This document shows positions 1-9,248 of a stretch of DNA of 64,000 nt, piece after piece (within the stretch, counting starts at the first letter, position 1; every line of letters starts with the position of its first letter). A model generated the notes under the pieces. It was not told the origin of the DNA, ran no database searches, and saw only the letters and a list, made by a program, of their open reading frames with translations. A program made the position numbers and the translations under genes. Source of the DNA: Mailhella massiliensis (GTDB lineage: Bacteria > Desulfobacterota > Desulfovibrionia > Desulfovibrionales > Desulfovibrionaceae); assembly GCF_900155525.1 (NCBI RefSeq), contig NZ_LT706951.1, positions 658,508-722,507 of the forward strand, given 5' to 3'.

Positions 1-877
1 CCTTCATCACGGCATGGGAATTCTTCACGATATCCTGATTTTCCCAGAAGCACTTGGTGAGGTCGTAGATCACGTCTTCGGGCAGGGAGGCGTCGGTAAT
101 GAGGATCATCTTCACGGCAGTGGTCTGCACGGCCTTATCCTGATCGGGGTAGGTACCGGCAGGAATCTGGAACTTGGCGTACCAGGGGTATTCCTTGCTC
201 AGAGCCTCGAAGGTGGCGTCGTCGATGTTCACAAGGCGGCCGTCGGCGGTGGCGCACATTTCGGAAACGCCCGCATTGGGCAGACCGGCCATGATCCAGG
301 TACCGTCGATCTGCTTGTTGCGCATGAGATCGCCCGCTTCGGCGGGGCCGACGTACTGGGGCTTGATGTCGCCGGGGTAGGCAAGGCCCGCGGCCTTGAA
401 GTGAACCTGCGTTTCACCGATGGTGGTGCCGCCGGCAACGCCCGGAGCGAACACCTTGCCCTTGAAGTCCTTGAGGGAATTCACGTTGCTGTCGGCGCGG
501 GCGATGACCTGGTTGGGGTTGTAGTAAAGGCCCGCGATGATGCGCACGTCGGGGTATTCATGGCCCTTGAACTTGTCCAGCCCCTTCATGGCCTGATAGG
601 TGATGCTGGTAATGGCGAAGGAAACCTGGGCGTCCTTCATGCTGAGAAGCTGGAGGTTCTGCACGCCGCCCTTGGAAGACTGCACGCTGGCCTTCACATA
701 GGGAAGCTTGGTGCTCCACAGGTTGCCGAGGGCCGCGCCTATGGGGTACAGCGTGCTGGTGGTGGCCGCGGTGGGGATGCTGATGGTCACGGGCGCGCGA
801 TCGGCGGCGGAAGCGTCCATGGCGCCGAAGACCATGGAAACGGCGGCCATCATGGAAAGAAGGACTTTACCGTACAT
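1..877 (-). CDS. TAXI-family TRAP transporter solute-binding protein (3' end outside window)
   Basis: Periplasmic binding protein of a TRAP transporter of the TAXI type; it captures a small organic acid or amino acid and hands it to the fused permease encoded just upstream. The visible 292 codons start with a signal peptide (MYGKVLLSMMAAVSMVFG, cleavage near DASA-AD). They continue into the family's typical opening, TISIPTAATTSTLYPIGAAL, and later PGVAGGTTIGETQVHFKAAG. TAXI proteins are usually about 320 residues, so some 30 residues probably lie outside. The ATG follows a clear AGGAG site. It is the last gene of a minus-strand set with the permease and the FAD/Fe-S dehydrogenase. The family call is firm; the substrate is unknown. 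Confidence 0.9.
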   Translation of the reverse strand, partial: MYGKVLLSMMAAVSMVFGAMDASAADRAPVTISIPTAATTSTLYPIGAALGNLWSTKLPYVKASVQSSKGGVQNLQLLSMKDAQVSFAITSITYQAMKGLDKFKGHEYPDVRIIAGLYYNPNQVIARADSNVNSLKDFKGKVFAPGVAGGTTIGETQVHFKAAGLAYPGDIKPQYVGPAEAGDLMRNKQIDGTWIMAGLPNAGVSEMCATADGRLVNIDDATFEALSKEYPWYAKFQIPAGTYPDQDKAVQTTAVKMILITDASLPEDVIYDLTKCFWENQDIVKNSHAVMK

Positions 878-982
878 AAAACACTCCTGAACCTGTTGTG
901 GTTTCCCTTCCCCTGAGGAGAAGGAGGGATGGCATGACCAAACGGCCGGAACGCTCCCGAAGGCGGCCCGGCCGCACGGAAA

Positions 983-2986
983 CTAGGCGGAAGCCTTTTC
1001 CCCCGCGCGCAGGGCGGCGCTTGAGCGGCGGTTGAGCACGGCCGCGGCGAGAATGACGGCTATGCCTATGGCGTCGGTGGAAAGGCCGGGGTCGATGGTG
1101 AGCACCGCCCCCGCAATGAACATGATGCTCTGCAGCCAGGAGCAGGGGCCGAAGAGCCAGCGTTCCAGGCCCACGGCCAGGGCGCACACGCCGAAGCTTG
1201 CGGTGATGAAGGCCCACACCGTAGCCATGGCCGGATTGTCGGAGCTGTAGAGCAGCAGCGGATTATTGAGGAAGAAGAACGGCAGGATGAAGCCGGAAAG
1301 TCCCAGCCTCACCGCAATGAGCGAGGTCTTCGTTTCGTTGGAATGGGCGATGCCCGCAGCCACATAGGAAGACATGGCCACCGGCGGGGTGATGTTGGAA
1401 AGGCAGGCGTAGAAGAGGCAGAACATGTGCGCGGACATGGGCTGCACGCCGACTCCGGTGAGCACGGGCACGGCCACGGCCGCAACGATGACGTACGCCG
1501 CAACGCCGGGCACGCCCATGCCGAGAATGGTGCTCATGACCATGACGAACACGCCGCCGAGGTAGAGCTGCCCTTCGCCCACATACTTGAGCACCTGGAA
1601 GCCGAAGGTGAGCCCGAGCCCGGTCAGGGACACGGAACCGATGATGATGCCGATGATGACGCAGGAAACGCCCACGCCCACGGCACCCTTCGCGCCTTCC
1701 TCAAGAGCCTGAAGAATACGCCTTGCGCCCATGCGCGTTTCGGGGGAAAGCCAGGAAGCGACCACGGTGGCGAAAATGGCGAGCGCCGCGGCAAAAAGCG
1801 GGGTATAGCCCATGAACATGACGACCATGAGCACCACCAGCGGAATGATGAGGTGCCCGCGCTTTTTGATGACCACCATGGCGTCGGGAATATACTCCCG
1901 GGAAAGCCCCTTGAGGCCCAGCTTTCTGGCCTCGAAATGCACGGCCATGATGAGGGCGAGGTAGTAAAGGAAGGCGGGAATGGCCGCCGCGAGCATGACC
2001 TTGGTGTAGCTCACGCCGAGAAATTCGGCCATGATGAAGCCCACCGCACCCATGATGGGCGGCGCGAACTGCCCGCCCGTGCTGGCCACGGCTTCCACGG
2101 CTCCGGCGAATTCGGCCTTGTAGCCCGTCTTCTTCATGAGCGGAATGGTGATGGCGCCCGTGGTGGCCACGTTGGCAAGGGCGCTGCCGTTGATCATGCC
2201 CATGAGCGCGCTGGCGATGACGGAAACCTTGGCGGGGCCGCCCGCGCTGCGTCCCACGAGCGTCAGGGCGAGGTCGTTGATGAATTCGCTGAAGCCGCTG
2301 ATGCGAAGAAACGCGCCGAAGAGCACGAAGAGGAAAACGTAGGTGGCCGAAACGCCCACGCCCACGCCGAGAAGGCCCTGACTGCCCCAGAACATGTGGT
2401 CCATCACGCGGGTGAGGGAAAAGCCCACATGCCCGAAGGCTCCGGGCAGGTATTTGCCGAGGAAGGCGTAGGCCAGAAACACCAGCGCAAGCACGGCAAG
2501 GTTGGGCACCACGCGGCGGGCGCATTCAAAGGCAACCACCACGCCTATGCCCGCCACCACATAGTCCTGCGTGGTGAACCATCCGCCGCCCATGGCGATA
2601 TCGTCGTAATGAAGGATAAGGTAGCCGAAGGCATAGAAAACCGCGCCCATGCACACCGCATCCCACAGGGTGGGGAGCATCCTGTCGCGCTTTTCGCGAC
2701 GGAAGGCCGGGTACATGAACACGGCAAGCACCAGAAGGAATATGATATGGAAGGAACGCAGCTTCATGGCGTCCATGGTGCCGAACACGGACGCATAGAG
2801 CTGAAACAGGGAAAACACCACGCAGATGACGGCAAGCACCTTTTCAAAAGGCCCGTGGAAACGCCGTGTGCGCGATTCCGAATCCTTTTCCTCCACCAGA
2901 GCCTGCGCCCTTTCCTGTTCTTCCACGGAGGCGACGATTTCCTGCGCCGCCACGGCTTCTTGTTTCTGATCCAGACTTTTCTCCAT
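983..2986 (-). CDS. TRAP transporter fused permease (4TM + 12TM)
   Basis: Inner-membrane permease in which the small (DctQ-like) and large (DctM-like) TRAP subunits are fused, as is normal for TAXI systems. It uses an ion gradient to import the substrate delivered by the binding protein. The 667 residues begin with a hydrophilic, glutamine/glutamate-rich tail of about 50 residues, followed by many hydrophobic segments. The conserved glycine-rich DctM stretches are visible (GMINGSALANVATTGAITIP, TGGQFAPPIMGAVGF, GMGVPGVAAYVI). I chose the ATG at 2986 over a longer frame opening at 3118, because AGGTGGAG stands just before it and the extra residues look non-coding. It starts 135 bp after the dehydrogenase stop and ends 105 bp before the binding-protein start. 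Confidence 0.93.
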   Translation of the reverse strand: MEKSLDQKQEAVAAQEIVASVEEQERAQALVEEKDSESRTRRFHGPFEKVLAVICVVFSLFQLYASVFGTMDAMKLRSFHIIFLLVLAVFMYPAFRREKRDRMLPTLWDAVCMGAVFYAFGYLILHYDDIAMGGGWFTTQDYVVAGIGVVVAFECARRVVPNLAVLALVFLAYAFLGKYLPGAFGHVGFSLTRVMDHMFWGSQGLLGVGVGVSATYVFLFVLFGAFLRISGFSEFINDLALTLVGRSAGGPAKVSVIASALMGMINGSALANVATTGAITIPLMKKTGYKAEFAGAVEAVASTGGQFAPPIMGAVGFIMAEFLGVSYTKVMLAAAIPAFLYYLALIMAVHFEARKLGLKGLSREYIPDAMVVIKKRGHLIIPLVVLMVVMFMGYTPLFAAALAIFATVVASWLSPETRMGARRILQALEEGAKGAVGVGVSCVIIGIIIGSVSLTGLGLTFGFQVLKYVGEGQLYLGGVFVMVMSTILGMGVPGVAAYVIVAAVAVPVLTGVGVQPMSAHMFCLFYACLSNITPPVAMSSYVAAGIAHSNETKTSLIAVRLGLSGFILPFFFLNNPLLLYSSDNPAMATVWAFITASFGVCALAVGLERWLFGPCSWLQSIMFIAGAVLTIDPGLSTDAIGIAVILAAAVLNRRSSAALRAGEKASA

Positions 2987-3121
2987 TGACTCCACCTGTG
3001 GAATATTCGCGGCCCCCGGGACCGCCCTTTCATCCGCGCCGTCGCCGGGCGCAGGGTATATATGGAAAATGCTTATCGGCCGCATCGCCGCGCTGTCAAG
3101 CCCGCTTTGCGCAAACAAGGC

Positions 3122-5944
3122 CTACTTTCGCGCGGCGCTGCATTCGTCGATGAGATAAAGGATATTGCGGTAGGGCTTTTTCCCGTGCTTCGTCAGCCCC
3201 ACCTCGCAGGTGCGGGAAGTGCTGAAGCCCTCTTCGCAGGCGGCTATGCGTTCGCAAAGTCCCGCAAGGGCGGCGGCGTTGAGTTCCGGGCGGCTAAAGC
3301 CCTTGTCCCCGGAAAAGCCGCAGCAGAAAATGCCCTCCGGCAGCACCACTTCCCGCGCGCACATCCCCGCCACGCGGCAGAGCGCGTCGGTAAGGCCCAT
3401 GGCCCGCGTGGAACAGGTGGCGTGCACGGCCACGCAGCCGCGCTTCTTCCGAAATTCCAGCCTGTCCGCAAGAAAGCGCAGGGTGAATTCCACCGGTTCG
3501 TACAGGGAAAGGCTCCCGCTCAGCGTCTTTCTCATGCGGGCAAGGCAGGGGCTGGTATCGCACATCACAAGCCACCTGCCCCCTTCCGAAGCTTCGCAGA
3601 GCGCAGCGTCGAGGGCGGCGGCGCACGCGGCGGCCTCCTCCTGCATGCCCCTGGTTTCAAAGGCCTTGCCGCAGCAGAGCTTTTCCACGCGGGCGGGAAT
3701 CACCACGTCGTAGCCGGCCTTTTCCAGAAGGCGCAGCGCCACATCCATGAGCGGGTCCACCCTGCGGCCGGAATCTCCCCCGTATCCCATGCTCCGCACC
3801 GCGCAGGAGGGGAAATACACCACCTTTTCCCTGCCGGCCGCGCGGGGAGGGCAAGGCACGCGGCTTCCCCCGGCAAGACGAACCTCATGGACATCCGGCA
3901 GCGTCAGTCCCGTGAGTCTTCCGGTCAGAGCGCCGCATTTCTCCGCTCTCTCGTGCCCCAGCGCCCCGTGCAGGGCATGGGTTGCCGAAAGCCCCAGGGA
4001 AGCGGCGCGCGTCACCAGAGAGAAATGCCCGCGCACGAAGGCGGCGGCCTTTTTCTCCCTTTCGCTCAGGTTCTCATGGCGCAGCGCCCGCATGAAGCCC
4101 GCCACGTCCAGCCCCAGGGGGCAGCGCGTGGAACACAGCCCGTCCGCAGCGCAGAGGTCGAGCCCCATGGAACGAAAATACTCCCTCCACGCATCAAGGC
4201 GCTCCGTGTCGCCCGCCGCTTCCATGCCTGCCATGGCCCGCAGGGCATAGATGCGCTGGCGCGGGCTGAGCCCCACCTTTGCGGAAGGGCATACGGATTC
4301 GCAGAAACCGCAGTCCACGCAAAGGTCCACGCCTCCGCCCACGGCTCCCACGAACTTGAGCTTTTCCAGATGACAGAGGGGGCTGTCGTTCAGAAGGCAG
4401 TTCCGGTTCAATATGCCTGCCGGGTCGAAAAGCGCCTTTATCCTCCGCATGACATCGTAAAGTTCCTCTCCCCACTCGCGGCGAACGAAGGAGGCCACGG
4501 CCCGGCCCGTGCCGTGCTCGGCCTTGAGCGAACCGTCGAAGGCAAGGATAAGCTGCGCCGCCCGTTCGATGAACTCTCCGAGTCTCTTCACATCCCCCTC
4601 GTCGCTCAGCCTGAGGGGCACGGTGCAGTGCAGGTTGCCGTGCATGGCGTGGCCGTTCACGCCGCTGCGGGGAAAGCCCAGTTCCTGAAGGATGCGCGCA
4701 AGGCCCCGGCTGGCTTCGGGCAGATGCTCGAGAGGCACGCAGTAATCCTCCACATAGGCGTATTCCCCGGGCAGGCGCGTGCCCGCAAGGGCGGGAAAAA
4801 GGGCGCGGCGTATGTCCCAGAGCTTCTCGCACTCCGAAGCTTCCGTCACGAAACCCAGCATGGCGAGGGGCTTCGCCTTTTTAATGATGGCATCCAGCGC
4901 GGCGACATGCTCCGCAAGCGCATCCTGCGTTGCGGCGCGGGCCTCCACCAGAAGCGCGCAGTTGTCGGAACTCTCGCCTCCGGGCATGAAGGAAGGGGGA
5001 AAGCCCGGAATCTTCGCCAGGGAACGGAGGGAAATATCGTCCAGAAATTCTCCGGCGTACAGGCCGTGACCGGAACGCATCTCAAGCACGGCCTGCATGG
5101 CCGCATCCATGGAGGAAAACAGCGCCATGGCCGTGGCCCGCTCCTTTTCCAGGGGCAGCGTTTCCAGCGTCACGGAAAAAATGAAGCCCAGCGTGCCTTC
5201 CGAACCTATGAGAAGGTGCGTGAGCATGTCGAGCGGATCCTCGAAATCGCACAGCGCGTTCAGGCCGTATCCGCAGGTATTGCGTATGCGGTATTTGCGG
5301 CGCACCCTTTCGGCAAGGCCGGGGGAGGAAAGAATCCTTGCGCGCAAGGCGCCGAGGCCCTCCAGCAAAGCCGCGTGGGAAGCACGGAAACGGCGCGCGC
5401 TTCCGGCGTCTTCCGTGTTCACGAGCGTGCCGTCGGCCAGCATGAAGGTCATGCCGCGCAGGGAATGATAGATGTTGTTTTCCACCGTGCAGCCGAGACC
5501 GGCGGCATTGTTGGCCGCCATGCCGCCCACGGTGGCGGAAGCGATGGAGGAAGGATCGGAGGCGAGGAATCGCCGGAAGGGAGCAAGGGCGGCGTTGACT
5601 TCTCCGCCCGTCATGCCGGAGCGGACGCGTACGAAACGGCCCTCTTCAAGAATGTCGAGCCCGCGCCATGCCGGGCCTTTGAAGCGCAGGGCCGCGCCTT
5701 CGGCGACGCTCTGGCCGCTCAGGGAAGTTCCGCCGCCCCGGAAGGTGAGGGAAACGCCGCATTCCGCGGCAAGGGAAAGGAGCTTTTTCAGTTCATCAAG
5801 GGAAAACACATCGACAACGGCAAACGCCTGCGGTTCAAACGGGCCGGCGTCCACGGAAAGAATCCGGGCCGGCGCCTCCCCGGTATGCGTCTGCGACCAG
5901 GGCAGGAATTCCCGCACCTTGTTCAAAAATACCTGGCTTTTCAT
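3122..5944 (-). CDS. FAD-binding / Fe-S 2-hydroxy-acid dehydrogenase (D-lactate or glycolate type)
   Basis: A 940-residue fusion of a GlcD/Dld-type flavoprotein with a GlcF-type iron-sulfur protein, predicted to oxidise D-lactate or a related 2-hydroxy acid and pass electrons to the membrane pool. The N-terminal half has the FAD_binding_4 fold (FRGGGTSLSGQSVAEGA, then MAANNAAGLGCTVENN) and the FAD-oxidase C domain (HAMHGNLHCTVPLRLSDEGD). Two 4Fe-4S motifs follow (CVDCGFCESVCP and CAADGLCSTRCP). The C-terminus carries CCG-type cysteine motifs (FPSCAVRSMGY, EKLCCGKAFE, HATCSTRAMG, GIFCCGFSGDKGF). The length fits the D-lactate dehydrogenase family of this architecture. Its position ahead of the TRAP genes suggests that the transporter feeds it, which is an inference. 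The exact substrate is not decided by sequence. Confidence 0.88.
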   Translation of the reverse strand: MKSQVFLNKVREFLPWSQTHTGEAPARILSVDAGPFEPQAFAVVDVFSLDELKKLLSLAAECGVSLTFRGGGTSLSGQSVAEGAALRFKGPAWRGLDILEEGRFVRVRSGMTGGEVNAALAPFRRFLASDPSSIASATVGGMAANNAAGLGCTVENNIYHSLRGMTFMLADGTLVNTEDAGSARRFRASHAALLEGLGALRARILSSPGLAERVRRKYRIRNTCGYGLNALCDFEDPLDMLTHLLIGSEGTLGFIFSVTLETLPLEKERATAMALFSSMDAAMQAVLEMRSGHGLYAGEFLDDISLRSLAKIPGFPPSFMPGGESSDNCALLVEARAATQDALAEHVAALDAIIKKAKPLAMLGFVTEASECEKLWDIRRALFPALAGTRLPGEYAYVEDYCVPLEHLPEASRGLARILQELGFPRSGVNGHAMHGNLHCTVPLRLSDEGDVKRLGEFIERAAQLILAFDGSLKAEHGTGRAVASFVRREWGEELYDVMRRIKALFDPAGILNRNCLLNDSPLCHLEKLKFVGAVGGGVDLCVDCGFCESVCPSAKVGLSPRQRIYALRAMAGMEAAGDTERLDAWREYFRSMGLDLCAADGLCSTRCPLGLDVAGFMRALRHENLSEREKKAAAFVRGHFSLVTRAASLGLSATHALHGALGHERAEKCGALTGRLTGLTLPDVHEVRLAGGSRVPCPPRAAGREKVVYFPSCAVRSMGYGGDSGRRVDPLMDVALRLLEKAGYDVVIPARVEKLCCGKAFETRGMQEEAAACAAALDAALCEASEGGRWLVMCDTSPCLARMRKTLSGSLSLYEPVEFTLRFLADRLEFRKKRGCVAVHATCSTRAMGLTDALCRVAGMCAREVVLPEGIFCCGFSGDKGFSRPELNAAALAGLCERIAACEEGFSTSRTCEVGLTKHGKKPYRNILYLIDECSAARK

Positions 5945-6112
5945 GGCGACCTCTGGAAGGAAATCTCATGCGCGGCGCATCGCGCCGCTCCCTCTGCCGG
6001 GGCCGCCGGGCCGTCTGCCGCACGCTCCCGCGCGGCAGCGATCGCACGGAGGCGACCCGCGCCCTTCATGCATAAGCCGCGCCGGGCAATGTATAACGCA
6101 GGCCCGGAAATC

Positions 6113-6142
6113 AAAAAAGCCCCCTGCACGGATGCAAGGGGC
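6113..6142 (-). terminator. Intrinsic terminator after tRNA-Lys
   Basis: On the minus strand a GC-rich stem (CCCCTTGCA / TGCAGGGGG) with a four-base loop is followed by CTTTTTT, just downstream of the tRNA 3' end. Confidence 0.85.
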
Positions 6143-6153
6143 GATTTTGCGAC

Positions 6154-6229
<76 letters not shown>

Positions 6230-6252
6230 AGTGCATGTGAAGCGCAGAAACA

Positions 6253-6281
6253 GTCATAGCCATGTAGGGCCTCCCCGTCAA
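6253..6281 (-). promoter_or_regulatory. Sigma-70 promoter for tRNA-Lys
   Basis: On the minus strand TTGACG, a 17-bp spacer and TATGAC, about 24 bp ahead of the mature tRNA 5' end. Confidence 0.6.
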
Positions 6282-6325
6282 GAAAAATTTTGCCTTTTCC
6301 GCAAAAAAAGTTTATTTGCCTTCCC

Positions 6326-8362
6326 ATGAACAGGATGTTGCGCTTCTTACTCCCCTTCGGGCTGCTTCTCGCCCTTCTTTTCGTCCTTCCCTGCGGAAAG
6401 GCCGCTTCCGCCTCGTCCGGCCTGCCCTACCGCTTCCATACGGAATGGGCCAAGCTTTCCGCCGTGGACGGAAGAACGCTCACGCCGCCGCTGGAAAAGA
6501 ACACCTCCATGGCGGTGCTGTGGCTCATGCCGCAGAGCGGCTACCATTCCTATGCCCACGAAGGCGGGGACGAAGGCATCCCCCTCACCGTAACCGTGCT
6601 GGCGGACGGGGAGCCTCTCGGTCCGGGCAAGGTGCAGATCCACTATGTTCCGGGCACGGAAACCTCTCTGCCCTCCGGGGGCAGAAGCTATCTGTACCAC
6701 GGGGTGATTCCCGTGTTTCTGGTATTCCGCGAGGTGGAATCCCGCGCCGTCACGCTGGATATTTCGCTGCTCGCCTGTTCCGACCAGCACTGCCGCCCCG
6801 TGCACACGCGCATACTCCTGCCCACGGCTCCGGCGGAACTGCCGAACGCCGCGCAGCAGAGCTGGTTTCAGCAGTTTCTCGAAAGTCCGGCCTGCTGCGG
6901 AGAGGAAAACATCCCGCCGGAAATTCCGTCCGTGCCCGAAACCTTTGCCGAACCTGCGCCGCAAAAGCACGCCGATCTTCTGCCCGACGCGCCCACGTCC
7001 GTCTTTCAGAAAAGGAGCAAGCTGAACGCCGCGCCCGCCGTGCCCCTGCCTTCCGCCGTTTCCCGTGCGGAACCGGAAGGGTGGGATCTTGCGCCCCAGC
7101 ATCTGGAAGGAAGTTTCCAGATCGACGGCTGGCCCCGCGCCGTGGGCCTCGGCCTGCTTGCCGGGCTTCTTCTGAACTTCATGCCCTGCGTTCTTCCCGT
7201 GCTCACCATGAAGTTTTCCCTGCTGCTCGACAACGAGGAAAGCTTCGAGGCGCGCCGCAAAACCATACGCGAGCACACCATGTTCTTTGCCGCGGGCATC
7301 GTGGCATGGTTCACGCTGCTTGCCATCATTTCCGGCCTCACCGGCATCTTATGGGGGCAGCTCTTCCAGAGCAGCGAGGTGATCTTCCTCATGCTGCTCA
7401 TCGTGTTCTGCATGGGCCTTTCCATGTTCGACGTGTTCCATCTGCCGGTGCTCGATCTTCAGACGCATCACAGTTCCTCGCCGCGTATGCAGGCCTTCAG
7501 CACGGGCATGTTCACCACGCTGCTGGCCACGCCGTGCAGCGGCCCGCTTCTCGGCGGCGTGCTGGCATGGGGCATCACCAAGCCCCTGCCCGTGCTCATG
7601 ACCATATTTGCGGCCACGGGCGTGGGCATGGCCGCGCCCTACGTCGCGCTTGCCTGCTACCCCAGGCTGGTGCGTTTTCTGCCCAAGCCCGGCGCATGGC
7701 TCAGCGTGCTGGAAAGGGTGCTCGGCCTCATGCTCATGGGCACGGCCATCTACCTTTTCTCCCTGCTGCCCCCGGCGCTGCACGTCAAAACCCTCATCAC
7801 CCTTCTCGTGGCCGCCACCACGGCCTGGATATGGGGCCGATGGGGGAGCCTGCGCGGTTCCATCACCCGGCGCATGTTCCTGGGGGCCTTTGCCGTGGGG
7901 GCCATTTTCCTTTCCGGCTTCTGGGCGTTTCTGCCCGCGCAGAAGGAAATCGTGCCCTGGGTGGAGTTTTCCGAAGAAACCTTCCGGGAAGACTTCGGGA
8001 AAAAGGCCATGATCGTGGAATTCACGGCCGACTGGTGCCCCACCTGCAAGGTGCTCGAACGCACCACCCTTGCCGCGCCCAATCTTCTGCCCATTCTGGA
8101 CCAGTATTCCCTCACCGCCGTGAAGGTGGACATGACCTTTAAAAACGATGCGCATCAGAAGCTGCTGCGCGCGCTGAACAGCGCAAGCATTCCGCTGCTT
8201 GCCGTATTCCCCGCCGGGGAAGGCGCGGCAAGCCCCGTGATTCTGCGCGACATCTACACCACCACCGACCTGCATCTTGCCCTGCGCCAGGCGAAAATCC
8301 CGCACAAGCGCATGGTGGAAATGCTCAACCCCGTGAAGCTGCTCAGTCAGCCCCGGGAATAG
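6326..8362 (+). CDS. DsbD/ScsB-type thiol:disulfide reductase with C-terminal thioredoxin domain
   Basis: Membrane protein that carries reducing power from cytoplasmic thioredoxin to the periplasm. From the ATG at 6326 it has 678 residues. There is a signal segment (MNRMLRFLLPFGLLLALLFV), a periplasmic DsbD-alpha-like domain with a cysteine pair (LLACSDQHCRP) and a spacer. The eight-helix core follows, with redox cysteines in FMPCVLPVLTM (C288) and ATPCSGPLLGG (C404). The C-terminal thioredoxin domain has WCPTC (C571, C574). The first domain and core look more like ScsB than classical DsbD. A TTG in the same frame at 6290 would add 12 residues, but the ATG gives the better signal peptide; neither start has a strong ribosome site. 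Confidence 0.9.
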   Translation: MNRMLRFLLPFGLLLALLFVLPCGKAASASSGLPYRFHTEWAKLSAVDGRTLTPPLEKNTSMAVLWLMPQSGYHSYAHEGGDEGIPLTVTVLADGEPLGPGKVQIHYVPGTETSLPSGGRSYLYHGVIPVFLVFREVESRAVTLDISLLACSDQHCRPVHTRILLPTAPAELPNAAQQSWFQQFLESPACCGEENIPPEIPSVPETFAEPAPQKHADLLPDAPTSVFQKRSKLNAAPAVPLPSAVSRAEPEGWDLAPQHLEGSFQIDGWPRAVGLGLLAGLLLNFMPCVLPVLTMKFSLLLDNEESFEARRKTIREHTMFFAAGIVAWFTLLAIISGLTGILWGQLFQSSEVIFLMLLIVFCMGLSMFDVFHLPVLDLQTHHSSSPRMQAFSTGMFTTLLATPCSGPLLGGVLAWGITKPLPVLMTIFAATGVGMAAPYVALACYPRLVRFLPKPGAWLSVLERVLGLMLMGTAIYLFSLLPPALHVKTLITLLVAATTAWIWGRWGSLRGSITRRMFLGAFAVGAIFLSGFWAFLPAQKEIVPWVEFSEETFREDFGKKAMIVEFTADWCPTCKVLERTTLAAPNLLPILDQYSLTAVKVDMTFKNDAHQKLLRALNSASIPLLAVFPAGEGAASPVILRDIYTTTDLHLALRQAKIPHKRMVEMLNPVKLLSQPRE

Positions 8363-8397
8363 AACGCAACACCTCAACCCGAAAGCAAGGTTTCTTC

Positions 8398-8751
8398 ATG
8401 AACACGATCAAGACCCTTCCCGAATTCGCCGCCCTTTCCGAACTGGAAATCAACGCCGCCCTCGACGCCTACGACGATTCCGTCGAAGAGGAACATTCCA
8501 GCTGCGGCGGCGGTGAGGAAAACGAACCCGCTCCCGCAAGCCCCGTGGTGGCCGAGGTCTTCCGCCTCATCCGCGCCTATACCGACCGCATGAACACCCT
8601 CATCACGCAGGCCAAGGAAAGCAACAAGGAACTGCCCGAAAACTTCCTGGCCGACATGCTCGCCTACGAACCCGAAGCCCCCATCGAACGGGTGGCCTTC
8701 GATTTCGTGACCGACGCCATCCTCGATGAGGAAGAAGACGACGAAAACTGA
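8398..8751 (+). CDS. Conserved-looking small acidic protein, unknown function
   Basis: A 117-residue soluble protein I do not recognise. It is strongly acidic, with a low-complexity centre (SVEEEHSSCGGGEENEPAPAS) between two probably helical parts. The first reads LPEFAALSELEINAALDAY and the second begins VVAEVFRLIRAYTDRMNTL. It ends in DEEEDDEN. Codon use matches the neighbours and AAGG precedes the ATG, so it is probably a real gene. It starts 35 bp after the DsbD-like gene and ends before an intrinsic terminator, so the two are probably co-transcribed. No catalytic motif or membrane segment is visible. Confidence 0.75.
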   Translation: MNTIKTLPEFAALSELEINAALDAYDDSVEEEHSSCGGGEENEPAPASPVVAEVFRLIRAYTDRMNTLITQAKESNKELPENFLADMLAYEPEAPIERVAFDFVTDAILDEEEDDEN

Positions 8752-8802
8752 TGCAGGGAAAGCCGCCCTGCGGCTTCCCTCCCTGTGAAGACATGCCGGA
8801 AT

Positions 8803-8825
8803 GCCCCGCCCCCGCGGGGCTTTTT
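8803..8825 (+). terminator. Intrinsic terminator of the DsbD-like operon
   Basis: Stem GCCCCGC / GCGGGGC with a CCCC loop, followed by TTTTT. Confidence 0.85.
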
Positions 8826-9094
8826 CGTTCACGCCCGCATAAGCGCACATCGCGGCAGGCCGGGCGACAGCCCCGCCCTTTTTCTGCGGCCCGCTGCGGC
8901 GGGAAGCCAGCCCGCTCTTCCTTGCCTTTTTCCGAAGCTCCGGCAGTCGCCTCACCCCGTTGCGGCAATACGCCCCGCCCCCGGCAGGCAGAAAGGGCCT
9001 TCCCGCTTTCTGCCGCAATGCTCCTGCCCCTGCCGCCCATAACGGCCTCGCCGCCGCGCCCTCCGGCCCGCACGGAACCACCCTTTTTTCCCTG

Positions 9095-9119
9095 AAAAAA
9101 GGGCCGCGCAAGGGCGGCC
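9095..9119 (-). terminator. Intrinsic terminator of the hydroxyacid dehydrogenase gene
   Basis: On the minus strand GGCCGC, a six-base loop, GCGGCC, then CTTTTTT, about 130 bp past the stop of the gene at 9249. Confidence 0.7.
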
Positions 9120-9248
9120 TCTCCGGCAGTCTCCGCCGGGAAAAACATATTTTCCAGCAGACGGGTTCCGCACAGTCATGCTGCGCCCCGCCCTCCGGGA
9201 AAACGGCGTTCGCCTCAAAAGCCCCGCTCCTCCGGGAACGGCGGCAAC

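Larger units (their letters stand above)
8752..9248. other. Gene-free stretch with two opposed terminators
   Basis: About 500 bp of very GC-rich DNA between convergent genes. It holds the two terminators listed separately. The open frames across it have proline/arginine-rich, shadow-like composition. Nothing else is recognised. Confidence 0.6.
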
